64,000 bases of DNA from Phoebastria nigripes (Eukaryota > Chordata > Aves > Procellariiformes > Diomedeidae): positions 3,959,984 to 4,023,983 of the forward strand of contig JAYKAV010002442.1 of the NCBI GenBank assembly GCA_035582835.1, in the 5' to 3' direction. Shown one piece after another: positions 40,501-51,454 of the stretch. The number at the start of each line of letters is the position of its first letter. Position 1 is the stretch's first letter. The notes beneath the pieces were generated by a model that was not told the origin of the DNA, ran no database searches, and saw nothing but the letters and a program-made list of their open reading frames with translations. The translations under genes were made by a program, and so were the position numbers.

Positions 40501-43111
40501 AGCCATGAAGGGCTTGATGGCATCCAGGAGGCTGAAATGAAGTTTCTCTGCCTCATCAAAGATGAACAGGGACTGCTTGCAGAGCTGCACAGTCTCGCTT
40601 ATCTGCTTCTTCAGCTGAGCCTGCAGAGCAGCGGGGAGGAGNGTGAGAAGCCCGGCAGCAGTCACCGCCACCAGATCATCGCGCAGGGGCTGAGCCTGGA
40701 TGCGGTGGGTTAACGCTGGCTGGCAGCTAAGCACTGCACTGCCGCTTGCTCATTCCCTCCCACCCAGCGGGACAGGGCAGAGAACAGGAGGAGCAAAAGC
40801 AAGTAAACGTGTGGGTCAAGATAAAGATAGTTTAATAAGCGAAGGAAAGAGGAAGAAAGAAAGAAAGAAATCAAAGAAAGTGATGCAGCAATCACTCACA
40901 CCTACACTGCTCAGCCAGTCTCTGAGCAATGGCTTCCTACCCCAAAACCCCCTCCCCTCCGTTTTTATTGCTGAGCACAACATAAAATGGCATGGAATAT
41001 CCCTTTGGTCAGTTGGGGTCAGCTGTCTGGTGTGTGTCCCCCCCAACTTCTTGCGCACCCCCAACCTACTGACTGCGGGGGCAGAGTGGGAGAAAGAGAA
41101 AGCCTTGAGGCTGTGCAAGCACTGCTTAGCAGTAGCCAAGGCACTGGTGTGTTATCAACGCTGTTGTATTCACAAATCCAAACCACAGTACCCTACGGGC
41201 TGCTGTGAAGAAAATGAACTCCATCCCAGCCAGACCCAGTACACTCGACCATCCCCACGGCAACACCACGTTGTTGGCTCTCACCTTGTACGAGTCCACG
41301 TAGTTCTGATAGGGGAAGTGGAAGAGCGAGATGAACACCCTGACGCACTTGCTCTTCAGCCCATCCTGGTACAGGTGACTGGCCAGCATCCGGGCCACGA
41401 AGTTCTTGCCTGTGCCGGACCAGCCATGGAAGGAGAGGACCAGAGCCTTCTGCGGCCACGGGCTCTGCAGGAACCCTTGCACTGCCCGGACGACGACTTC
41501 TTTGGCCAAGTGCTGCCCGTGGAGCTGCCCATTGAGGTCTGCTTCTAGCCCTGCAGGAAAGAGAGCGCAAGAGCTCAGCTTTAACTTGCAAGCCCAGCTG
41601 CTGCTACTGCTGCAGGTGGGAGTAAGAGGAGATAATGCGGCAGGGCATTAAGCTCACACAGCCCTGCTGGTGGGACTGCCTGTCTGAGAGGAGTCTGAAG
41701 CATCATTAAAGCTACAGGGTTAACGAGGCAGGCTGCCTGTACCCTGCCTGCATCAGCCGCTGACCACAAAAAGACACACATTTTCCGCTGCCTCTTTTTT
41801 TTTTTTTTCCTTTGGGAAGCGGAGGAGGTATTTGANGACTGCGGAGAGCACTGAAGCCCGAAGGCCCTCAGGAGCTCCCAGCAGAGGGTATGGATACCAG
41901 AAGTCTCAGGGCCAGCAAAGTGCAGTGACACCCGCGCAGGGCTTACACGCAGCTCCCGGCGTACCCTCCCGACCTGGGGCTCCATACTGGGCCAGTTTGG
42001 GTCCCACTGCATGTGCCTGGGAGCTACTGGATGAAGGCAGGGCTCATGGCAAACCGGAGCAGATACGCTGTACAGTAAGGAGCAAACTCTTTTGTGGTCT
42101 CAGAGCTACAAATGAATAAGGGGAAACAGGACTTAGCTCAGCCCCTCACCCCCCCACCAGCTCAGCACCCTGTTCAGAAATGCCCTTTACTTACATCACT
42201 TGCTAAAATACGCTTTTTGAAAAAGAAGAAAACCCCACAAACAAACAACAAACGAGACCACAGGGAGAGGCAGCGGAGACAAGCACTGTTTGGGGTCTCC
42301 CAAACACAGCACAGCACCTACCTGTGATATTGTTGACCACCCTGCAGTCTCCTGTCTTGCAGCACTTGCCGAAGCTGCAGTACCAGGCAGAGAGAATCTC
42401 CAGGTAATCCTGGCCCACCAGAGGCAAGCTCCAGCCTGGAAAAAAGCAGCGGCCTGAGCAGAGACGTGCCAGCAGATGTCTTTTTTTGCATTTTGCACAG
42501 GCACTCGGCTGAGCCCGGTTAACGACAGCCCCTCTCCCAGGTGCAGGGGATCAGACGCTGCCCCGCCAGGCAGCCTGGGCCCTGGGGAGGGGGAGTAAGC
42601 GGATAACGGGCGGCAGCTGGCTCAGGTGGGCACGGAGAGACATGTTTGTGGCAACCCAGGGTACGCTGAGTGAGGGGGGAGATGCCCAGGGCAGCGACCC
42701 TTGGGAAGGGAAAGACAGCGTCCATAGGGGCTGGGGGCACAGACCCCTGGGCTGGGGGAAGCGGGGTGTTGGGACCTGCTGCTCTTCCTGGGGTGAGGGA
42801 GAGAAAGGAGGAAAGTGCTTACCTGGGCCAGGGCTGGACTCTTCCTCCTCCTCCTCCTCCTCCTCTTCGCAGCCCTCTTGCCACACCTTGCACGCCAGGT
42901 ACTGCCAGTACTGCTTGGAGAGAGTACCCACAGCTCCCAAGTGCTTCTTCACGGCTTCGTACCTCGTCCTGCCCCACCGTCCCCCCTCCGCCACGGGGCC
43001 CTGCTCCTCTGCCCGGGGCCCCCGTGGCGTCCCTTGGCTCCCCAGGCCCCCCGAGCCCCCCAGCAGCAGCAGCAGGCAGCAGGCCAGCCCCAGGAGCCTG
43101 CCCTGGCCCAT
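37301..43111 (-). CDS. TOR3A: TOR3A, torsin-3A AAA+ ATPase of the ER lumen; span of six coding exons
   Basis: Joining 43111-42823, 42435-42322, 41550-41285, 40620-40445, 38231-38107 and 37551-37301 gives 1,221 nt, 406 aa plus stop, close to the human length of about 397. Features: a signal peptide (MGQGRLLGLACCLLLLLGGSG), a poly-Glu run (about 83-92), a cysteine-rich segment (YCSFGKCCKTGDCR), an N-glycosylation sequon NIT, torsin-type Walker A GWSGTGKN (Lys183), Walker B SLFIFDEAEK (Asp245-Glu246), sensor-1 SNLGG (Asn283) and the torsin sensor-2 motif GCK (393-395). Torsins act in the ER and nuclear envelope lumen and need LAP1 or LULL1 for ATPase activity. TOR3A's own substrate is unclear. 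The neighbours ABL2 and FAM20B match human 1q25 synteny, separating it from TOR1/TOR2 genes. Confidence 0.95.
38107..38231 (-). CDS. TOR3A: TOR3A exon 5: sensor-1
   Basis: 125 nt encoding (S)NLGGNTINEVALDFWRAG and EEISMEFLEQRLRLELLEPA. The SN-x-GG sensor-1 motif is split across the exon junction. Acceptor TCTGCAG, donor GTGAGA. Confidence 0.94.
38232..40444 (-). other. TOR3A: TOR3A intron 4, 2.2 kb, GC-rich
   Basis: Long ORFs on both strands (up to 220 codons) come from high GC and few stops, and none resembles a protein I know. No mobile element recognised. Confidence 0.75.
40445..40620 (-). CDS. TOR3A: TOR3A exon 4: Walker B
   Basis: 176 nt encoding AQLKKQISETVQLCKQSLFI then FDEAEKLHFSLLDAIKPFM, with the Walker B Asp-Glu pair, and YRRSIFLFL. 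Acceptor CTCTGCAG, donor GTGATT (weaker than consensus). Confidence 0.95.
40701..41243 (-). mobile_element. Solo LTR, same family as the one in ABL2, sense in TOR3A intron 3
   Basis: Aligns by eye along its length with 23835-24379. Shared blocks include ATGGAATATCCCTTTGG, CAGTTGGGGTCAGCTGTC, AACTTCTTG and GTGTGTTATCAAC. Ends TG...CA, flanked by CTGGA (40696-40700) and CTCGA (41244-41248), a 5-bp target duplication with one difference. More diverged than the ABL2 copy: the CRE is lost and an AAAG simple repeat has grown at 40856-40879. Takes up 543 of the 664 bp of the intron. Confidence 0.88.
41285..41550 (-). CDS. TOR3A: TOR3A exon 3: Walker A
   Basis: 266 nt encoding GLEADLNGQLHGQHLAKEVV, LSFHGWSGTGKNFVARMLAS (Walker A, Lys183) and FISLFHFPYQNYVDSYK. 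Acceptor CTGCAG, donor GTGAGA. The next intron holds an LTR. Confidence 0.96.
41551..42321 (-). other. TOR3A: TOR3A intron 2
   Basis: A 771-bp intron with a T-run near 41796-41810. No element recognised. Confidence 0.8.
42322..42435 (-). CDS. TOR3A: TOR3A exon 2: cysteine-rich segment
   Basis: Encodes GWSLPLVGQDYLEILSAWYC, then SFGKCCKTGDCRVVNNIT. It has several cysteines, suited to the oxidising ER lumen, and one NIT glycosylation sequon. 114 nt, donor GTAGGT. Confidence 0.94.
42436..42822 (-). other. TOR3A: TOR3A intron 1
   Basis: A 387-bp GC-rich intron from GTAAGC to the CAG at 42436-42438. No element recognised. Confidence 0.8.
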
Positions 43112-43600
43112 GGCGGTGGGTCAGGGATCCCCGGCGGGGTGGGAGCGGATCCTGCTCCAGCTCTGCCGGGTGTCCGCAGGCTCCCGGCCTCCCTTAAACC
43201 ACCCGAGCCGTGATCTCACTTCCTGGCCGCCTGCAATTGGAGTCGCTGGGGGAAAAGCTGTGGGGTGGCGTCACCGCCACGCCGGACACGGCCTCGCGCC
43301 TGCCTGTCCCCCATCCCACGCGCNGAGACCCCACCGGCCTCCCCTGCGCCCCAGCGCTGGGCTCCGGCCAGCGCCACGCTGCAAAACCCAACCCTGTTGA
43401 TGAAAGGAGGCACCGGGCACCCCTCCGGTCTCTGTTCTGCACGAAACCTGGACCCTGTCCTCTCCCCAGGTCCTGCCAACCCTCGCTGGGAGGGGAGACG
43501 AGCAGCTCCTCTTCCAGCCGGGCAGAGAGATGCCCAAGGAGGCTCCCCAGCACCGCTACCAGCCTGCTCCCACAGAACTGCACCACCGCAGCACCAGCAA
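42550..43600. promoter_or_regulatory. CpG-rich block over TOR3A exon 1 and promoter
   Basis: G+C is visibly much higher than in the flanks, with many CpGs, for example around 43200-43400. It covers the TOR3A start and extends upstream of it on the minus strand, as a CpG-island promoter would. No TATA box seen near the start. Boundaries approximate. Confidence 0.5.
42823..43111 (-). CDS. TOR3A: TOR3A exon 1: signal peptide and poly-Glu
   Basis: The ATG at 43111 has a strong context (CCACCGCCATGG). It encodes a leucine-rich signal peptide, the conserved RTRYEAVKKHLGAVGTLSKQ segment, and a run of about ten Glu from GAG/GAA codons just before the GTAAGC donor. GC-rich. 96 codons plus one base. 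Confidence 0.92.
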
Positions 43601-46600
43601 CAAATGCCCGGGGAAGGCAAATAATCTGGTTTTTAAGTAGCCCAGTGGCCCAGCTGAAGTTTTCCTGCCACAAATGCAAGAGGCATTGGCAGTTTTTGTT
43701 CATCAGGGTCATTTCCAAGGGGACACAAAAATAACAGGCATAAACAAGGGAGCCGGAGGCAGTGGATGAGTCAGACCGGCAGCACCGGGAGCTGCAATGC
43801 GCCATGCAGGGTGTACTCGCTGCCTGCTGTGCTACCAGTTCAGCGTAGCAAGTAGATCAAAGCTCTAGGAGAAATGGTTTTGCTGCTGGCTCTGGGACGG
43901 GCTTGCTGTGTGACACTGGATGTGTGTCATTCCTCATCTACCCCAAAAAGTGTTGCTGTTTACTTTGACATCAGCGCATCTTCGTACACCAGTACATCCA
44001 AGCGTTGGCACAGGTAGAGTGGGCTCCACTTAAGCAGCCGGGGGGGGGAATTAAGACCAGCGCAGAACCACCATGAAATCGCGTATGAGAACTGAGGTAC
44101 AACTCATTACCACCACGAAGCTCACCACCAACAACCAATTTTCTCCAACAAGCCGTAAAACCCCTCCTGCGCAGGGAAGCGGCGAGCAGTCATTAGGGCT
44201 GGCTGCCCATGCTTTGGCAGGAGATTCTAGGACCCCATGCAAAGCCTGGCTTTGATTTTGGAAACAGGTACACTTCAACCCTCCAAAGCACAACCGGTAA
44301 GTGCTGCCACGCTAAGTACACAAACTCAGCTGTGTGGGGGAGATGAAAAGTGGATAAGCCCCATATAACTTGCATTTTACCTTAAGCTGCTGGCTTACTA
44401 TAAGAGACTAACACCTCTNCAAGTTAGTGAGCATCAGAACAAGTCCACCCACAACTTACCCTAACCGAGANGAGGCCAAGATGCTTTGGACACAGAAAGA
44501 ATTTCAAGGCTATCCCATGTGCTCAGAAAAATAATAAGNAGGAGGACACTAAATGCAATTCATCCAGCCTGGCAATTCACAACTTCAGGTGGATGGGGAG
44601 CGGGAGCCAGCACCGCCAAGGCATGGAGTGGAGCGTATCACCATCTACGGGTAGCTATATATATTACACATCGGCATTAAAGATACTGGTATTAACATAA
44701 TTGCCCCCTCCAGCTTCAAAAATAATCAGTGAGGTTAATACCTTAACACCAGTTGCAATAACTTAAACAGAACTAAAACCTGTGCACATTAAAAAAAAAA
44801 ATCAATTAAAAATCGAACTCGCTGTAGCCATAGCAAATGAAACTGCTATCAGCCTTTCTGAAAACTGGTTGAAGCAGCTGAATTGAAGCATTTATATATA
44901 TTTATAAAAAAATTCATAGCCGTAACATTCAAACTCTACCCTCCCAGGGGTAAGCGCTTTAGCTGAAGAGAGCTTATCAAAAGGGACAGACTTCATAAAA
45001 AATAGATGCTTCCATGTTCCAAAGGAAAAAAGTTTGAGAAAGCAATTTCTGAAAGATAAAACAACTGACTGTCCACCACCACACCAGCTACACAGTACTA
45101 TGGCATCATTCCTGGGATGTCAGCTTCGCTCAAACGCGGCACATCGTAAGAGCTAGAGGGGAACATAAAGCAGTTGTTTAATAACCTGCCAACTATGCCT
45201 TCTTTGACCTGGCTGTGAGGTTAACAAGACACTGAAGTGGGGAAAAACAAAGAAAGAAAGAAAAAAAAAAAAAAAAAGTCGTCACCCCCACCAAATAATT
45301 CAATTCCCTTTGCAGGACCTCAGGGAGGAAATTATCCCCACGGATTAGAAGGGAAGCTGCAGGAGACTAGAGAAGATCCCAGTGCCCTACACTGAGGAGA
45401 ACTCGCTCATACCGGACTTGGGAAGGATGGGGCTCGGAAGCACAGCAGTCAACACCCTAGGACAGCTTGCTGGGATTATATTCCCCTCGTTTTGTTTGCT
45501 TCCTCTGCTGAATCTCAAACACTCACTATTTTGAGTATTTGCTCATCTTCAGCTGACAGTCTTGCAGGACGAGGTAGCTGCAGGGATCTGCATGGCCCCA
45601 GAGATGATACTAGGATGCACGGCTTTTCACCTCACAGCTGGTTATTCCAAAGCAGTCCTGGTGAGCTACAACCACCCGATTAAAAAACCCCATGATCTCG
45701 GGTCCAGTCAGGTCTTACAGTGCAGGTATCATCTGAAAGAACAGCACCACGAAAATGTGGTTATGCCTGGCTTATTCGGCACCCCTAACACAACTCGGTA
45801 CAAGCAAACACTCGGAGGGAACCTTGCAATCCAGGATTTTATACTACAGGCTGTATCGGCTGGACAGGGAAATGCCATGCCTCCATCCTTTTATGGTTTT
45901 TCCAGTTTTCCATACAGCAATTCCTTCTGCACATCCACAGGTGAACTCTGACAGAAGGGAGGAGGAGGAGGAGAGTCTCCCTCCAGAGCTCAATGTAACA
46001 CAGCTATGGATTAGATCACTAAATAAAAGGAAGATCGGGAATAAAGGCTGTAAGGGAGTCCTTTCCCCTCCTTCCTTTAGGCTTTTTCCCCACAAAATCC
46101 TATCCCCCCCTTTTAATCCTATCCCCCCATTTTAAGTGTCTCTTAAAAATATTGAGACACTCCACAAAGGAAAAACAACAGAGCACCAGTCCTACACTTG
46201 GGATATATGAACTAAGAACTTCTTTTATTTCTGATTTTTAGAATCAATAAAAATGTGTAGGGAAAGAATTTGAAAGAAATTCAGGGAAAGTGCTAATTTT
46301 CAAAACCCTTTGGTTCTCCATTGGCTCAAAGTTTCTGTTCATTCTTCTATAAAATTATGTTCATTACATAATCAGAAACACTTTAAAATCTTCCAGTTAT
46401 ATGAATTCTCACGCTGTTACTAAGGCCAACCACTCCAAAATTACCTAGCAGCAATACAACGAAGTGCTTGTAAAAACAGCTCGCAAAGCTAGCTATTTCA
46501 GCCTTTCAAAACTTCAAAGCACTGTAAATTCTGCAAGTTGTTGAACTGCTTATATACAACCAAGAATCCTGGCCTGCTCCCTGAGCAAANTGGCACCTCA

Positions 46601-47163
46601 AAAATAGAGCTGGAGGATATGAAAAATTATTGTCACCACACAATGCTAGGAGACAAAAAAAAACCCAGAACATCCTCCCCCCCAAAACCCCCAAAATAAA
46701 CCCCAAAAACCAGTTCTTAGAAAATTCAGCAATGCTGAAGTCCAAAGTTTCAACTGAGAAACTCTAAAGCAGGTGCCTTCCATCGTTTCACAGCACCACG
46801 CTGATGCTACAGGCCAGGTCAAAGACGATTCCCACATTTCCACGAGAGGCACAGTGCCTTGGTGGTTTTGTGGTGACCTGTCCCCAAGAGCCGTATGGGG
46901 GCTGGCAGCAGCTCACGCAGTCCTCAGAAGGACACAGCAGCTCTCGGTGGCTTCCTTGGCTTCCAGATGCCCGACGTTCAGAACTGAGAGCATCACCTCC
47001 TACCTCTGAAAAACTCACCGCAGTGGGCTATTGAGAAAACAAGCTCCGATACAGGCAGATTAAATCCCTGCACTCTGCGGGAACAGATTTTGACGGCTGT
47101 TTACTTGCCCTATCTCATAAAAGGGCTTCAGTAAAAGCCTAGAAAAGCCAACCATGAATACCT

Positions 47164-47207
47164 GCCAACTCCATATACATCTCTTGCCAACTCAATATAC
47201 ATCCCTT
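47164..47207. repeat. Tandem duplication, 2 x 22 bp, near-identical
   Basis: GCCAACTCCATATACATCTC at 47164 repeats at 47186 with two base differences. Confidence 0.85.
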
Positions 47208-47547
47208 GCTCCCTATAACAAAGCCAACCTATTGGGACACAACCAAGAAATCAGCCTAGGTTCTTGGCGATGCAGGGCCATGGGATGCACTTTCAAAAGC
47301 AAAAAATATTTGCTCTCTGAAGACCACTTAAAGCTAGACGTGTTCTTCTTCTGTATCTCTTTGGGACACTCTTCTTAAACATGTCTTTCCTCANCAACAA
47401 AGCTCTTGCAAACAACCTGCACGTTTGACCCCACTCTTGGAAATACGTGACTAGAATAAATGCCATTGATAACTATTAGTGAAGAAATAACCGTGAAACA
47501 TCAGTAGCAAAACACTTTAAACATTCAGCCCACCACATGTTGGAACA

Positions 47548-47578
47548 AGAGAGAGAGAGAGACAGGAGAGAGAGAGAG
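47548..47578. repeat. GA microsatellite
   Basis: GAGAGAGAGAGAGACAGGAG continuing as GAGAGAGAGAGAC. Confidence 0.9.
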
Positions 47579-47602
47579 ACTTAAACAATCCATCAATGTT
47601 GC

Positions 47603-47620
47603 TTTATTAAAATCTTTATT
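47603..47620 (-). terminator. FAM20B: Pair of AATAAA signals, probable FAM20B distal poly(A) site
   Basis: On the minus strand two AATAAA hexamers (47620-47615 and 47608-47603) lie 6 bp apart. They are followed downstream by a CT/T-rich tract, the complement of the GA repeat at 47548-47578. This would make a 3'UTR of about 3.6 kb. Confidence 0.5.
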
Positions 47621-48990
47621 CACACAATGTTGCTTTATGCGGAATCTGACCCTGGGGGATACAAGTAGAAAGTCATGATTGCATTCTGTTTTCTTACTAG
47701 CAACCTCCATTTGTGCAGCTGCTCCCAGGGGCAATCCTCTGACAGCTCCAAGAGGGGTGTCTGTTTCAAACATCTTGCTCCAGCTGCCACAGCAAATAAA
47801 TTACCTTCTTAATAAATTAGTATTTTTCAGTTGAAGTTTGTTTGGCAAGACACACTCCAGTTTATTAGCTGCTGGAAGAGGAGCCGACTTCCATGTCTCC
47901 TCCAGCCCGACTGCTGACTTAGGAAGGAGGAGATAAATAGCAGATGGCTGATGATGCTCTCTTTTTAATTAGTTCTTGATTTCTGTGCTTCAAGCGCTCT
48001 GATATTATTAATATCTGCAATACAACCATTTTGTAACATCTGGAGCCAGCGAATCAGTGTGCACAGTGAACAAGAATTAGAAGGCATCATGAAAACCTCA
48101 TCAACAGAGCACAGCACCTGCCTCACAAATGACGCTATTTTTCAGAGATGTTTGCATGACCCTGTTTGCATGTGGGTGCTGCTTCTTATTTCCTTTGCAA
48201 TGGTTACAATTCAAAATTTCTCAGGGTTCTGTATCCAACCAAAACAACACCACCTGCGAAAATGCCAGAGATTATCACAAGGCCAAAATCAGATCTTCCT
48301 GATTTTGGGTAAGAGAGGAATTTATTCTTCTTTCCTGCTGCAGAACACCAAGCTCCAGCGGTGTTTACAGTGACCAGAGGCGTCAACATGACAAAAAAAG
48401 AAGAAAAAAAGCAACCATTTCTTGCTTCGTCCTACTGATGATGCCACACTTCAGGCCCTTTGTTTACAATTAAACCAATACAGTGCTTTAAATCTTTGAC
48501 ATTCACACCGGGGGAAAACTTATCCCCAGGTTTCATCTGATGGCAAAAGCTTCAGCTTAGAACAAGCAATATGTAAGCCCTGAACGCTAATTTAATTTCA
48601 TAAAGACAGAAAGACTTTTTTTTGGAATCCATTATTAAATCAAATGTAAATGATCAAGAGTGATCGAATATAAATCGAAACTTCAAATTTGGGTAGATCC
48701 TTCCCAAAACATTAAGTGCTCATGATTAAGCTCAAAGAGAAGAACATGCTTTTAAAAATGCTACAAGCCGCTACCATGTGCTTCACCGTCTCCCCTTTGT
48801 GTAAATCATCTTCAATTTCCTGGGAAAGAGTTTATGCCAAAATGCCTCAGTATGAATCTATTCTGCTTTAGAAGAAAAGCATTCACTAACCACCTAACTG
48901 TTGCCCACGGTACTTCCCAACACTGTCTTGCTCAAGCACCAAAATCTGACTGCCAGCCAAGCGACCGGCCAGCTCAGCCAGCGAGGGAGG

Positions 48991-49049
48991 GCAGGAGCAG
49001 GGCAGGAGCAGGGCAGGAGCAGGGCAGGAGCAGGGCAGGAGCAGGGCAG
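48991..49049. repeat. Minisatellite, 11-bp unit, about 5.4 copies
   Basis: GCAGGAGCAGG repeats five times without change, then GCAG. It lies in the probable FAM20B 3'UTR. Confidence 0.95.
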
Positions 49050-50611
49050 TCCCCGCGTGGCTCCTGTCCGCACTCACCATCAGCTGAGCGCACTCGCTTC
49101 TGCCCTAAGAGAACCTGCAAGGCACAATCCACACCGGTGGGTTCAACTTTAGGACCATGGCTTCTAAAGCATGTGCTGTATTATCGAGTACAGCAATAAA
49201 CAGGCACTAGCTTAACACCAGTGTCCTAAAAGCTGGCTGTGCATTACAGTCCTGACTAGTAACACCAATAAATAACTCCACATCCCATCCTGGCTGTGGG
49301 GNGGGTCTGTGATGTGGCCAAGTCCGGAAGAGATCTAGAAGAACATAACATTCAATTTCAGGTAAACAGTTGCATTTTACTTTCGAGATACTCTGCTCAG
49401 GCAATGACAAAAAGTCTTCAGCAACATAAAACTGCATTTTTAAAATAATCTCGCTCACTAACACCTCTTTGATCAGGTATGGCAGCAGGTGCAAGAACAG
49501 GAAACAGCTCCTTATCTGCCTGCCACACTACTGCAGAGCTAGAAAGATTTTGACAGACAAATCAAGGAAAAGGTCTTAAACTGACATTTTGCTGCTCTTG
49601 TTCACAAGTTCAATAATACGTAATCACTTTAGGAAGTGAGCTCTTTCCTTACTTCTAAGGACCATACTGTCCGAACCGAAAATCGATGCAAAGCTGTTAA
49701 ATTTGGAAACGTAATGACGAAGCTGCTTCCCTTCTGGAGACACAGATTCAGACCTACCACAAGCGTGACAAGTTTTACGGCCACAAGCTCATCCGCAGTG
49801 CAGGCCGACGCAGTGCTGAAGGATGACAGGACTAGCACAAGATGAGTGTTACAAGTCCGCCCTGAAAAGCTCACTTGCACCGACTCTCCCCATCTATGGC
49901 AAAACCATTAGGAGCGAGGACAGGACCACCCCAGTCAGAACATCACAGTGGGCGTTGTTGCAGGAAGCAGCTGGGAAAGGCAGAAAACTTCCTGGAAATG
50001 CTCACAGCTTCAGAGCTCAGCCACAAGCCAGGCCAGGTAGACGGTGGGACTGAAAAACTGCTGGCGTTCCACAAAACAGCAGCACTGAGCTGTGATTACA
50101 ACATTGAGCAGCAGGAAGCTCCCTCCATATGAGATGATGAGGAAAGACCACAGCTCAGGGTTCTCTCTATACTCTTTAGGGCCTTGCCCACGGTTGTTGG
50201 TTACTGGGGAAGTCCAGCAATACACCTCTTTTTCCCCAGTGCAACACGCCCAGATTCCCCAAATTAAATAGGGCATACAGTAAGCAGCATGTCCTCGCTA
50301 AACGGAACCTGCTTCTGTCAGGAGGTTCTGACAGATTCCGTCCTCCTCCTCAGCTACAATACAATGAAAATTTGGTTAATATGGACACAGGACTGCAAGG
50401 ATATTTCCTCTACTCAGACCTTGCCAGATTCCTTATAAATGGAAAACAGTGACAGGGCACGTGGAAACTTACTTTAACCCCTTAATTACCAAGTGCTGTA
50501 TAACCACCCTGTCCTCCCCTAAATCTCCAACCCTGTGGATAAATCTTCGATAGGACTTCAGCGAAAACACTGAAGCATTATCACATATGAGGCAAACCCC
50601 TTTCCCAGCCT

Positions 50612-50617
50612 TTTATT
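50612..50617 (-). terminator. FAM20B: Alternative proximal FAM20B poly(A) signal AATAAA
   Basis: TTTATT on + reads AATAAA on minus, about 610 bp after the stop codon. Use is unproven. Confidence 0.35.
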
Positions 50618-51222
50618 GAGGAAAAGACAACTGAGCAGCAGAGGTCCTCTCTCCCACCCCTAATGGCATTCAGAAGAACATCCCACCCCGGGGGGGTGGC
50701 ACAACTCTTCAGTCTAATAATTATTTTATTCACCACTTCCTCTTTCTCTAAAGAAGCAGTAAAACGCCTAACCAGCTCACAGCTGATTACGTACAACCCT
50801 GAATCAGACAAAAACTCGCAAGAGTATATGTGGGGAAGAGAAGGGGAGAGGATCGTACTGTTCATCTCCATTTGTCCCCTCTAGGTTCAGTCCACAAATT
50901 AGTGTCTGTATTCCACACACTTCCACCAACACCAAGAGCCATTTTTATCCAGTGCAATGTCCACTGCCGGCAATGGACACACCACAACGGCCAAGATGCC
51001 ATTACGGGTACTGAGCCGTCCAAGGCTCCAACTTCCCACCTCTCACTGCTGTCAGCCCAAGGTAAAAGCCAGCGTCACCTCTGTTTCTCTGGCTCGGAAG
51101 CCTTCCTGTTCATTTCAGTCCATCTTGGCCACAGCCTTTCCGAACTGATTGTGCTGTTTTTCTATCGCTTTTTTGTTTGTTTGTTTTTAAAAAAAGGGAG
51201 TTTCATCTGTGTTCCACTACAA

Positions 51223-51454
51223 TTACAAATGAGACAGTGTCATCCTGTCTTCCACCAGCACAACATCTGGCCCAAACTGGTCTGTGCACTGCTTCACTGT
51301 AGCCAGAATGCTGAGAAGCCGCTGGTCTAGGGCATCCAGATGAGGGTCAGAAAGCACTGGTGAGATGGGGTCATGCGACATAGCAGTTTTTAAGGCAGAC
51401 TTCAGTACTCCATTCTTCAGGTAATTGAGTCTGTTCCAGGTAGAAACCCGGATG
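51223..51454 (-). CDS. FAM20B: FAM20B last coding exon
   Basis: Encodes [20 protein letters not shown] through [20 protein letters not shown] and [11 protein letters not shown], stop TAA at 51223-51225. Acceptor TTTTGCAG. The C-terminus matches the conserved EDRMxLSHL. Confidence 0.96.

Larger units (their letters stand above)
43112..47590. other. Intergenic DNA between TOR3A 5' end and FAM20B 3' end
   Basis: Beyond the CpG-rich part nothing coding is supported. Seen: a G-run (44040-44048), an A-rich AAAG/poly-A tract (45249-45277), a two-copy CCTATCCCCCC motif (46095-46134) and a 22-bp tandem duplication (47164-47207). TOR3A 5'UTR must occupy some of the left end. Confidence 0.6.
47600..51222 (-). 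other. FAM20B: Probable FAM20B 3'UTR
   Basis: From the FAM20B stop to the AATAAA pair at 47603-47620. A nearer AATAAA at 50617-50612 could give a short form of about 0.6 kb. Contains an 11-bp minisatellite at 48991. No coding homology found. Confidence 0.5.

Noticed and set aside
40700..41548. 282-codon + strand ORF
   Set aside because: It crosses the LTR and runs antisense to TOR3A exon 3, so it is a shadow.
42642..43400. 252-codon + strand ORF opposite TOR3A exon 1
   Set aside because: Antisense shadow of a CpG-rich first exon. The minus-strand reading has a signal peptide and torsin homology.
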